64,000 bases of DNA from Saprospiraceae bacterium. GTDB taxonomy: Bacteria > Bacteroidota > Bacteroidia > Chitinophagales > Saprospiraceae. A model generated the notes under the pieces. It worked only from the letters and a program-made list of their open reading frames with translations, was not told where the DNA came from and did not search any database. Shown here one piece after another: positions 18,821 through 27,700 of this stretch. The translations under genes were made by a program, and so were the position numbers. How positions within the stretch are numbered: position 1 is the stretch's first letter; every line of letters begins with the position of its first letter. The stretch is taken from contig JANQLV010000014.1 in the NCBI GenBank assembly GCA_028280415.1, forward strand, positions 1-64,000, given 5' to 3'.

Positions 18821-19120
18821 TTAAGACTGATTTTTAAATTCTGCTATTTCGATTTCTAAGCGTTCTACTAGTGTTAATAATTCTTCAATTAAATTTCTAA
18901 GAGATTCTGAAAGTATATTATTTAAGTTAATATTTACTCGGTAGAAGGCTGCATTTTCTGTTCCATCTGGTCTTGGCCTGAGTTCTCTGTTTTCTGCCTC
19001 TGTATTTTCGGCATAAATAATCAAGTCTTGAATGATACGTCTGGTAGTATCATCTTCAATAGAGCTGATTTCAGCTAAAATTGCGGTTTTGTACTGAGCG
19101 ACAGTGTTAAAGGTAGACAT
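18821..19120 (-). CDS. 99-aa helical protein, first gene of CHAT operon
   Basis: No family recognised. No signal peptide or membrane segment. The chain is predominantly helical and acidic. Residues 1-55 form a compact helical block (YKTAILAEISSIEDDTTRRI), a Pro/Arg-rich turn follows (ELRPRPDGTEN), and the C-terminal 40 residues show coiled-coil heptads (LRNLIEELLTLVERLEIEIAEF). It is promoter-proximal and only 7 bp from the kinase gene. Small helical proteins next to caspase/CHAT/STAND genes are often adaptors or effector-associated domains, so an adaptor or inhibitor of the protease components is a reasonable but unproven guess. Confidence 0.6.
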   Translation of the reverse strand: MSTFNTVAQYKTAILAEISSIEDDTTRRIIQDLIIYAENTEAENRELRPRPDGTENAAFYRVNINLNNILSESLRNLIEELLTLVERLEIEIAEFKNQS

Positions 19121-19463
19121 AGTAATTTCGTTTAAGGTTTTAAAAAATTGTCTTGTTCTTTCGTAAGATAAGTCGCTTTTTTAAAATACCCCAAGTGTTA
19201 AAAGTGAATCACACTTCTAGTCAAGGGGGGACTTGATTTGGTTTAGTGAGAATAAAAGCATAAAAAGAAGTAATTGTTTGATTAAAAATACTGACTAAAT
19301 TAAATAGTCACTTCACTTGATCAATCCAAGGATTCACTTTATGACTAGAATCATACTACAACAGGTCGCTTATATTCGTGATATATAAAAATACAATTTA
19401 AAAAACTAAATGCGGTGCTAGTAATTATTAATTTAGACTAATTGAACTTAAAAATAAAGTTAT
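19121..19463. promoter_or_regulatory. Divergent control region rich in AGTG boxes and inverted repeats
   Basis: This is a 343-bp gap between the CHAT operon (minus) and the caspase gene (plus). AAAGTGAATC (19201-19210) is the exact reverse complement of 19331-19340, and TTCTAGTCA (19215-19223) of 19342-19350. TTCACTT occurs at 19312-19318 and 19333-19339, exactly 21 bp apart. AGTG also occurs at 19194, 19203 and 19245; the last two are 42 bp apart. Further symmetry: TGACTA/TAGTCA at 19292-19310, the palindrome TTGATCAA at 19317-19324, and TCAAG/CTTGA at 19221-19236. A TATATTCG (-7-like, one mismatch to TAnnTTTG) is at 19371-19378 for the caspase gene. I infer LytTR operators serving both directions. 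Confidence 0.5.
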
Positions 19464-21497
19464 ATGACTTCTGAAAAACGTAAAAATGAAGGGGCTGAGG
19501 ATCGAAATATTTATGTGCTTTCTATTGGAATTAATAAATATAAAAGTCCAGAAATAAGAAATTTAGGTGGTTGTGTAGATGATGTTAATAAGTTGAAAAA
19601 GTTTTTGCAAGCTAAATTTTCAATTTCAGATGCTCATTACAAAACAATTACTGATGAAGAGGCAACAAGACAAGGTATTATCAGGACTTTTCGTAATCAC
19701 TTTAGCCATTTAAAAGATGGAGATATTGCATTGCTCCATTATAGTGGACATGGTTCTTGGGAAATAACTTCAGAAGAGTTTGCTAAAGCAGGGTTAGAGC
19801 CTCCAGGAGGAAGAAATGAATTAATTGTTTGTCAGGATAGTGATGATCCAGGTGTTTTTAATATAGCAGATAAAGAACTAAGAATGCTTATTTCTGAGGT
19901 ACAATTTCCACGAAATGAAAAGCCTAAGAATATTCACTTTGTTTGTCTCTTTGATTGTTGCCACTCCGGTTCCTTAATTCGAGAAGATGATGAAAAGATA
20001 AATGTCAGAATGATATCAAGAAGAAAAGAACCAAGACCTTTGGATGCATATTTAGAAGGTCAGTATTCTTTAATGAAGGGAATCACCTTGCCTTCTGTAA
20101 ATTATATTTCTTTAACGGCTTGTGCGCCAAGAGAATCTGCCATTGAGGATCGAAATGGAGGTTTGTTTACCAATGCCTTAATCCGTGTTCTTAATACTAC
20201 ACTCAGAGGAGGATATATACCAAGTTATTCTGAATTACATGCTATCGTTCGAGAAATAACTAAGAAAAATGCCAGAAATAAGCAGACGCCCCATTTTGAA
20301 TATGCAGGGAATATAAATCCTTTTGATTCCTTTTTATTGCAGGGAGAAACAAAAAGGAACCATTATCCAGAGCTAATATTTAAAGATGGAGAATGGCAAA
20401 TAGAAAGGGGAGCCATTCATGGGATTGATTTTGATAGTGTGAAAAAATTAGCTATTCCTATCTTTAAGCATTCAGAGCCTGAAAAAATAATAGCTTATGC
20501 CAAAGTTAATAATGTAGGGTTAGAGTACACAGCTTTACAGCTGAATGAGATAGATGCTGTTAAATTAAATACTGAAAATACTTATTTGATTGCTTTAACA
20601 GGGACTCCTTTACCTCTTAAAATTACAACTGAAGCCACTGGACTTTTAGTTCGTAATAAGTTAATGAAGGAATTTTTGAATGAGAAAAATAACTATAAGT
20701 TCTTATTAACGGAGATAGCTAATTATGAATTGAGGATATCCGAAAACCAATTATGTATTTTTAATCAAAATATAGATGTCCCACAATTGATATATGGAAT
20801 CCGGCAGGTTGATGAATCAGCTATCCAACATATAATTGAACAATTATCTAAGATTAGTCGATGGGAACAGGTCAACTCAGTTTATACTCCTTTGCGTACT
20901 TCCATAGACCCAGATCAGCTTGATTTAAAATTTCAATATGAAGACTATAATGGAGTGCTTCATACACATAGCTTTGATACTGCTGAAAATGAAGATTCAA
21001 AAACCTTTCAAATTACGCTATCATACGATAAAGAACAAGGTGGTATCCCTTATTCTTTCAAGGTTATGAACAATACTGATCATAAGCTCTTTTATTATCT
21101 GATCCATTTAAAGAGTCATTATGCTATATCTCAAAAATATGAGGCTTATCTAAAGGAGGTTTATTCAAAAGAGATCATTGAACTTTATGATTCTACCAGC
21201 AATAATACTGGTTTAGGTATAGCAGATAATTATCAGAATGAAATTCAGGTTACTTTTCTTCTTATTACTTCTCGGACAAAGCTCAATATTCCATACGTTT
21301 TTGAACAGACTGGATTTGGTGCGTGTTTTGGACAGATTGTAGATTCTCTGGAGGAGTGGGAGGAGCGTTCTCCAAGAGGAATAAAGAGGGATGTCGCTTT
21401 GAAAAATCGTTCTAATGTGAATTGGGCTGTTAAAAGAGTAGAAATCAAAATCACATCCCAGTCATCCGTTTCAGCGTATCAAAAAAGGCCTGATTAA
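19464..21497 (+). CDS. Caspase-family (C14) protease
   Basis: 677 residues with no signal peptide, so probably cytoplasmic. Residues about 15-320 are a prokaryotic caspase domain: YVLSIGINKY strand, His96 in HYSGHGSW, and catalytic Cys166 in FDCCHSGS. Residues about 350-670 are an unassigned beta-rich region (FKVMNNTDHKLFYYLIHLKSHY) of the sort that carries sensing or substrate functions. It is transcribed away from the CHAT operon across a shared control region, which suggests joint regulation. The last 16 codons (21451-21497) lie antisense inside the 3' end of hsdR, so the original C-terminus may have been replaced when the restriction island arrived. Confidence 0.88.
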   Translation: MTSEKRKNEGAEDRNIYVLSIGINKYKSPEIRNLGGCVDDVNKLKKFLQAKFSISDAHYKTITDEEATRQGIIRTFRNHFSHLKDGDIALLHYSGHGSWEITSEEFAKAGLEPPGGRNELIVCQDSDDPGVFNIADKELRMLISEVQFPRNEKPKNIHFVCLFDCCHSGSLIREDDEKINVRMISRRKEPRPLDAYLEGQYSLMKGITLPSVNYISLTACAPRESAIEDRNGGLFTNALIRVLNTTLRGGYIPSYSELHAIVREITKKNARNKQTPHFEYAGNINPFDSFLLQGETKRNHYPELIFKDGEWQIERGAIHGIDFDSVKKLAIPIFKHSEPEKIIAYAKVNNVGLEYTALQLNEIDAVKLNTENTYLIALTGTPLPLKITTEATGLLVRNKLMKEFLNEKNNYKFLLTEIANYELRISENQLCIFNQNIDVPQLIYGIRQVDESAIQHIIEQLSKISRWEQVNSVYTPLRTSIDPDQLDLKFQYEDYNGVLHTHSFDTAENEDSKTFQITLSYDKEQGGIPYSFKVMNNTDHKLFYYLIHLKSHYAISQKYEAYLKEVYSKEIIELYDSTSNNTGLGIADNYQNEIQVTFLLITSRTKLNIPYVFEQTGFGACFGQIVDSLEEWEERSPRGIKRDVALKNRSNVNWAVKRVEIKITSQSSVSAYQKRPD

Positions 21498-23367
21498 ACG
21501 CATCATCTTTGACATAAAGTCGATACAAATCTAACTCTGTTTTCCGCTGACGGGACATGACTTCATCCAGGATTTTCCGCAGCGCTAAATCTTTATTCTG
21601 CTCGTCTTGGTTGTCGGCTACTTTAGTTTTGAAATCGGGGTGGGCTTTGATAGATTCACTTAGATTAATAAATTTTACGCGCTGATCTTCGGGCGTAGCA
21701 TCCCAGCCTTGAAACCATCTTTCGTTAAATGATTTTATAATCTCTTCTAGCAGGTCTTTTTCCTCTTGTCCTCCATGTGCACCACGCGGATTAGGATTTT
21801 GCGGGTCTAATTCTGCTTCCGAGGCATCTAGTTTTATAGCTTCGTTTAGCTTAACTCGCTCTAAACCGTAAGTAGATAAGTCAACTGAATTTAATAGTCC
21901 GTCTATTAGATCATCCGCTCCGCTTTTCACGACTAAATGTGGGATTAAGAATTTTAGAAACCAAAACAATTTTTCCCATTTTAATACTTCGTAGGGTAGG
22001 ATAGAGGCCATCTGTCCGTAGATTTTGACAAATTGCTTGGCCTTGATTTTAAAGTCCGCTTTTTCATCATCCTCTAAGTTTAGTGAGTCATTGAAGCGTT
22101 CTGCCGCAGTTGCGATGATGGGACTGAGTTCTTGTGCGTCGACACCGGCAAAATACTTGGCTACAAAATCTTCTACTTCTGCCCATTCATAGACACCGAC
22201 TTCATCCAGGCTACCTTTTAGTTCATGCAAAACATTTACATCAGTCGCTTCGCTCAAGGTCGTAGCTGTATAAAAAGGATCGAAGGCTGTTTTTATTTCT
22301 TTAGTCGTGTTGAAAAAGTCTAGGATAAAAAGGTCTTCAGTTTTTTTGCCTAGTTTATTGGCAGAACGATTTAAGCGAGAAAGAGCCTGTACTGCTAAAA
22401 CACCTTGGAGCCTTTTGTCGATAAACATGGTACACAGCTTCGGCTGGTCAAAGCCTGTGAGGTATTTATTGGCCACGACGAGAAGTCGATACTCATCCAT
22501 GTCAAAATAACGGGCTAGCTTGTCGCTAATATATCCTGGATTAGAAGGTTTGGCGGTATCGAGCTTGGCAGGCATATCATTGATACTTTCTTCCATGTAT
22601 TCTATGCCTTTAATTTTCTTTTTGCCAGAGAAGGCAACCAGTATCTTAAAGGGATTTCCTTTATCGTCCAGGATTCGATTCAAGGCTTGAAAGTAAAGAA
22701 TGGCCGATTTGATACTTTGTGTTACGACCATGCCTTTTGCTTTGCCTTTTAGTTTTTTGCTCGTATAGACTTTGCGGAGAAAATGATCGAGCATGACTTC
22801 CGCTTTTGTACCGATCGTTTGTTGATGACTTTCTACATAAGCCTTTAATTTTTTTTGCGCTTTCCTGGTATTGAAGAGGGGATTCTCTGCAATGGATTTT
22901 TCAATCTCATAATAGCTTTTGTAGGTGGTGTAGTTGGCCAGTACATCTAGGATGAATCCCTCCTCAATAGCCTGCTTCATGGAGTATAAATGAAAGGGCT
23001 CGAATTTACCATCTGCTTTTTGGGTGCCGAATCGTTCTAAAGTAGCGGGCTTAGGTGTAGCCGTGAAGGCTAGATAAGAAGCATTACCTCGCATCTTACG
23101 TGCTTTCATTGCTTTGATAATCCTATCCTGCACATCTTCGGGCTCTTCTTCCTCTCTTGTTGTTTGTCCCATGGCCTGATTCATCTTTCCGGCAGCCGTT
23201 CCACTTTGTGAGCTATGCGCTTCGTCGATTACTACCGCAAATCGCTTATCACTCAGATCAGCAATACCGCCAACGATAAAAGGGAATTTTTGAATCGTCG
23301 TGATAATAATTTTCTTGCCTTGCTCTAAGCTATCCCGCAGGTCTTTAGAAGAGTAGGCTGGAGCAAC
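21451..23367 (-). pseudogene. hsdR: hsdR type I restriction subunit, C-terminal fragment
   Basis: This is the second frame of a broken hsdR. It begins at a frameshift near 23367 with VAPAYSSKDLRDSLEQGKK and continues through the DEAH box (VVIDEAHSSQSG) and helicase motifs (AFTATPKPATLERFG; VANKYLTGFDQPKLCTMF; ALSRLNRS) to the helical C-terminal domain. The first possible internal ATG is at 23184, after the DEAH box. HsdR is the ATP-dependent translocase and nuclease of type I systems. Its stop lies 47 bp inside the caspase gene on the opposite strand. Codon use is somewhat GC-richer than the CHAT island, which fits separate acquisition. Confidence 0.88.
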
Positions 23368-24524
23368 GTCTTAATTTCCGAAAATTCCTTGATGTTTTCC
23401 CGGATTTGCTTATCCAAGAGTCGGCGATCCGTTACGACAATTACCGAGTCAAACAAAGGGCTATTCACATCTTTAGCTCCGGGGAGTCCGGCGTGTTCCG
23501 GGTAGCTTTCAATGAGCTGATAAGCGGCCCAGGTGATGGAATTGGATTTGCCGGAACCAGCGGAGTGTTGAATAAGATAAGTATGTCCTACGCCATGACT
23601 ACTTGCATGGCTGATGATTTTTCGGACCACATCCATCTGATGATAGCGCGGAAAAAATAAAGTCCGAGTTTTTAAAGCATCTTTGGGCTTACCGTCAAAG
23701 CGCACAAAATGCTGGATGATATTCGCTAAGCTATTCCGCTGAAATACTTCTTCCCAGAGGTAGGCAGTTTTGTGGCCAAACTGATTAACTGGATTACCTT
23801 TACCGTGATTGTTGCCTTTGTTGAAGGGGAGAAAGAAAGTCGAAGCTCCATTGAGCTTGGTGGTCATGTATACCTCATCTGTGTCCACTGCAAAATGCAC
23901 CAGACATCGCCCGAATTGCAATAAGGGCTGTCGAATATCTCGATCGTATTTATATTGCTTGATGCCCTGTACTTTGGCACTTTGTCCGGTCCATGGATTT
24001 TTTAATTCCATGCTGATGATCGCAATACCGTTAAGGAAGAGCACCATGTCAATCTCCTGCAAGGGATTGTCCAGCGAATAGCGAACCTGGCGGGTACCGC
24101 TAAATTCATTGCTGGCGAAATTGTCTTTGACTCGCTGGCTACTACTGGCCAAAGGAGCTTGATAAAACAAGGTAAAGACAGCATCTTCTACTTCCAAGCC
24201 TTTCTTCAAAATACGCAGTACCCCATATTTTTTGATCATTCGATCCAGGCGTTCCAGTATCTTAAGTTTCCAGTCGCTTTGTCTTTGTAGTTTTTCTAAT
24301 TCTTCTTTTTGAGTATTTTCTAAAAAATGCCGGAATCGAACTTCGTCAATTGCATACTTGGCATTATAATCCCCTGCGAGGCCAATATAAAAGCCATTGC
24401 CTGCCCGATAATGCGTTTGCTCGTTTTGCACATCACCCGCTGCTTTAAGTGCTTCGAGGGAAGTACCCGTGAGGGCTTTTTCGATAGCGGCCTCCAGGGT
24501 TTGTTCGTTGGTTTGGCTAGGCAT
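23325..24524 (-). pseudogene. hsdR: hsdR type I restriction subunit, N-terminal fragment
   Basis: The N-terminal 385 residues match HsdR. They hold a PD-(D/E)XK nuclease domain (EIDMVLFLNGIAIISMELK) and the first helicase domain with Walker A (HSAGSGKSNS) and motif Ia (VIVVTDRRLLDKQ). The native frame ends after KEFSEIKT; the next residues (LLQPTLLKTCGIA) are out of frame. One extra G at about 23368 would give KTVAPAYSSKDL and restore a subunit of about 1024 residues. The start overlaps the previous gene by 8 bp. As read the subunit is split and should be inactive, unless the shift is a sequencing error. Confidence 0.88.
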
Positions 24525-27500
24525 GGGCTGTTTGCAATTTATTGATTAGTTCATCTTCAAATTCTTTGATTGTCAGACCTTGTTGAATATATGACAAAGG
24601 AACATAAGTTCTAAAGTCTCCGTCAATATGAAACACATCTAAGCGATCAGAATTTTCGTATAATGAAACCATTTCTGAATTTATTTTATTACCAATATCC
24701 ATATTGATTTTAGTAATATCAAATAATTTACTGATCTCCTTTATTTCATACTTGTCTTCCCCAGAATATTTTGCCATGTCAACAGATATTAAGGCATAAT
24801 TATCAGATTGTTTAAACGCTCTGATCGTTTGCTTTTTTGAAATCCTAAATGAACTGTTTTCATTCCATCTTGATTTCACTTCTACGAAATAAACTGGTAC
24901 TTCTTTTAAAAAGATGATAATGTCTTGCCCATCTTGTTTATTGTCTATTGTTAATTCATCTTCTTCTTTGGGTTTTTGTACTCTATAGCCTAAGCTTTTA
25001 GTAAGGCTTTCCTGAATTAGCTTTTCAATCATCGTTCCAATGATATACTTGTGTCTGAAATCTGATTTTTTTTGTTTTTCTTCCTCTATTTTTTCCTGAC
25101 CAGCTCTTATAACCTCAGCTAAGTCTGCTCTTCCTGCTATTTTGCCTAATAATTCAATAGTTTGGTTGTCTTGTGTTAAAATTGAAAACATACTAGTACG
25201 CAATTTAGGATCAATAATTTTACCTACTAATACCTCAAGTTTTACAGCATTTAATATGGGAAACCAGTCCTTCCATTTTGATTCTTCTTCTGTGATCAAT
25301 TCAACAATTGAAAGGATTAATTCCTTTTGTTCATGGGAGGTTATTGGAGTGTACTTAATGATATCATTATTGAAAATCTTTTCCATCTCTTGCCCCAAAT
25401 ACTCAGGAGTAATTGAATCCTGATGATTTAGATAATCTGAAAATTCTTTTAATATTAAATGATTCTTAAGGTCTATATTTTTTAATTCTTTATAAAACTC
25501 TTTTAATTTCTTAGGGATGTGAGCATCAATTTTTAGTTCATTTTGAGCACATAATTGATAATATTGATTTGGATATGCTTTTATTTCATGAAGTAATGTT
25601 TTTTTGAAATCGTCATTTTGATAAACGATAGCAAGTACCTTACTTAATTGATCTATATTTTTATTTAGCCATTCCACACCTTTTTTAGTGATATCTAGTA
25701 TAAGGTACCTAAAGATAGCTTTCAACGATGCACGATAATCAAAATCTTTTACATGGTTCTCAACCATTGGACTTGTCAGCTCAAGCTGATAAAAATTTTG
25801 CAGGTATATACTAAAAGATTGATTGATTACGGTGGTTGTGTTTATATGGATGAAACGAATAAAGGCTTTAATTTGCTCAAAGCTAACCAACTCGTTTTCA
25901 GGTGAAGCGTCGTGATGAGTATTGATATACTGAACAGCGTTTTCTTCGTGAAACAACGCGCTCTCTGTTGCTAGCTTTTCACTTAATAAACCAGCGTTTT
26001 GATTGATATCTTTTTTAAATGCCTCTCTATCATACTTTGCAAAGGTTCTTCCCAAAATAAATTTTGAGTCAATAAAAGATTTTGGTACTTCTTCAAATAG
26101 GACTTCGGTAATTTGGATCAAAACAGGGTCGATATTCTCAGGTTCTTTCAAAAATGAAAACCGATGAAACTGACCGTAGATATTGGGTAGAACTGCGAAT
26201 TCTTCAAAATATTCTATTTTCGAATACTCATTCACGTATTTATAAAATAATATTAAATCTTCAGGATGAACAGTTTTGTCGATAGATTCTAATGCTTGTA
26301 TTTCTTGAAATATTTCCTTTACTCCTTTAAAGTTAATTTTATTATTATTCCAGCTTTGTACCAGTTTTGACCAATCTTCTATCTCCTTAAAGTTGGGGAT
26401 GTTTTTCCAAAATTGACTTGCAATATTATAAATTGATTGAAGATACTCTGGATTATGGAATAGGTCTTCTGAAAAGAAAAAGGCATGAGCAATGGTTTTT
26501 CGATCTTCCAAAGTATCGACAAGCTCAATGTATACTAGTTGATTGATAAAACCTTTTTTTTGATCGTTCCAAAAGTCAGGTTTATTAATTGCTCCTATCT
26601 CTTCGTCCCTGACTGATGTCTTGGCAATAAAAAATGGATCAACTATTTGCTGGGCATTTTTCTTTAGGAAACCCAGAATTAATTCCAGACTATTAATAAG
26701 TTCCCTTTGATTGACTTCTACATTCGCTTTTATTTCCTCATTATCATAAGATAGATACAAGGCATCTCTTTTTTCTTTTGGAGAAAATTTACCGGAATGA
26801 ATAATTGAATTTATACCATAGTTTTCGGTACCTATTAAAGGGTAGAATAAAAAGAACTTTGGATAGGATACAAAGGCTTTATTACTTTTGAAATCTTCAT
26901 CATAGGGCAAAATGACCCTGATAGTATTTGCCTGGTCTTGCGAGAATAAACAAACAAAAGATAGTTCGTTCTGATGCTTTTTGATTTTTATAATTTTGTA
27001 TCCATCGTTTTCAATCACTTCTTCAGATTTGCTGAATTTGATCGTTTTATCTTTGTGTAATATTAACTCTACAGATGTAAGACGGTCATTAAAGACGAAT
27101 ACTAATGGAAGAATAAATTCCAAATAGTTTAATGCGGTATCTATGTTTTCAAAATGCCGCTGCTGTTCTCCGATATAATGAAAACTTGTCCAAGTATCAT
27201 CTGATAGCCTTTCCACTTTTCCATCTGAATCAGCGGTAAGCTTTGCTGCTAAGTTGTCTTGCTCACTGATTTTATCCCTTAAACTCTTTCCTTCTTCCTC
27301 TTTTCTGTCAATGACGAAGTTATTTAGAGGAATAAATCCATCCTGAACCTCTACATACCCATTCAACTCTATAACCTTGCTATACAAATGAGTCGTAATA
27401 AATCCAGTGCCGTATTGACCAACTTGTTCTTCTGACGTACCCACTTCTTTATTACTTACTTGCTTGATTAAGCAGGCAAGAGAGTCCTCATCAAAAGACT

Positions 27501-27699
27501 TTCCATTATGTGCAAACAATAATCCTTTCTCTGTTCGTGTAATACGTATATGACAATTAGGAGAAAGATCAACCGCATTTTGAAACAGTTCCCATATCGC
27601 TCGCGGGGCATCAGCATCTTTTAATTCCTGTAAACCATTCCTGATTTTCGCAGCATGTTGATCAAAGTCTCTTATCCTGGATTTATCTTCATAACTCAT
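24517..27699 (-). CDS. GHKL ATPase with C-terminal PD-(D/E)XK domain (DUF3883-like)
   Basis: 1060 residues. The N-terminus is an Hsp90/sacsin-type GHKL ATPase: N box AIWELFQNAVD, G1-like FAHNGKSF, and G2-like GQYGTGF. The middle is long and helical with no family I recognise. The last 200 residues resemble the NO VEIN C-terminal/DUF3883 nuclease-like fold: GTMIEKLIQESL..GYRV, then QDIIIF...VYFVEVKSRW, a D...ExK arrangement. Proteins of this layout occur inside type I restriction and other defence islands. The position between hsdS and hsdR (1 bp from hsdS, 8-bp overlap with hsdR) supports a defence role. It appears intact while its neighbours are damaged, so it may act independently. Confidence 0.8.
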   Translation of the reverse strand: MSYEDKSRIRDFDQHAAKIRNGLQELKDADAPRAIWELFQNAVDLSPNCHIRITRTEKGLLFAHNGKSFDEDSLACLIKQVSNKEVGTSEEQVGQYGTGFITTHLYSKVIELNGYVEVQDGFIPLNNFVIDRKEEEGKSLRDKISEQDNLAAKLTADSDGKVERLSDDTWTSFHYIGEQQRHFENIDTALNYLEFILPLVFVFNDRLTSVELILHKDKTIKFSKSEEVIENDGYKIIKIKKHQNELSFVCLFSQDQANTIRVILPYDEDFKSNKAFVSYPKFFLFYPLIGTENYGINSIIHSGKFSPKEKRDALYLSYDNEEIKANVEVNQRELINSLELILGFLKKNAQQIVDPFFIAKTSVRDEEIGAINKPDFWNDQKKGFINQLVYIELVDTLEDRKTIAHAFFFSEDLFHNPEYLQSIYNIASQFWKNIPNFKEIEDWSKLVQSWNNNKINFKGVKEIFQEIQALESIDKTVHPEDLILFYKYVNEYSKIEYFEEFAVLPNIYGQFHRFSFLKEPENIDPVLIQITEVLFEEVPKSFIDSKFILGRTFAKYDREAFKKDINQNAGLLSEKLATESALFHEENAVQYINTHHDASPENELVSFEQIKAFIRFIHINTTTVINQSFSIYLQNFYQLELTSPMVENHVKDFDYRASLKAIFRYLILDITKKGVEWLNKNIDQLSKVLAIVYQNDDFKKTLLHEIKAYPNQYYQLCAQNELKIDAHIPKKLKEFYKELKNIDLKNHLILKEFSDYLNHQDSITPEYLGQEMEKIFNNDIIKYTPITSHEQKELILSIVELITEEESKWKDWFPILNAVKLEVLVGKIIDPKLRTSMFSILTQDNQTIELLGKIAGRADLAEVIRAGQEKIEEEKQKKSDFRHKYIIGTMIEKLIQESLTKSLGYRVQKPKEEDELTIDNKQDGQDIIIFLKEVPVYFVEVKSRWNENSSFRISKKQTIRAFKQSDNYALISVDMAKYSGEDKYEIKEISKLFDITKINMDIGNKINSEMVSLYENSDRLDVFHIDGDFRTYVPLSYIQQGLTIKEFEDELINKLQTAHA

Positions 27700-27700
27700 T

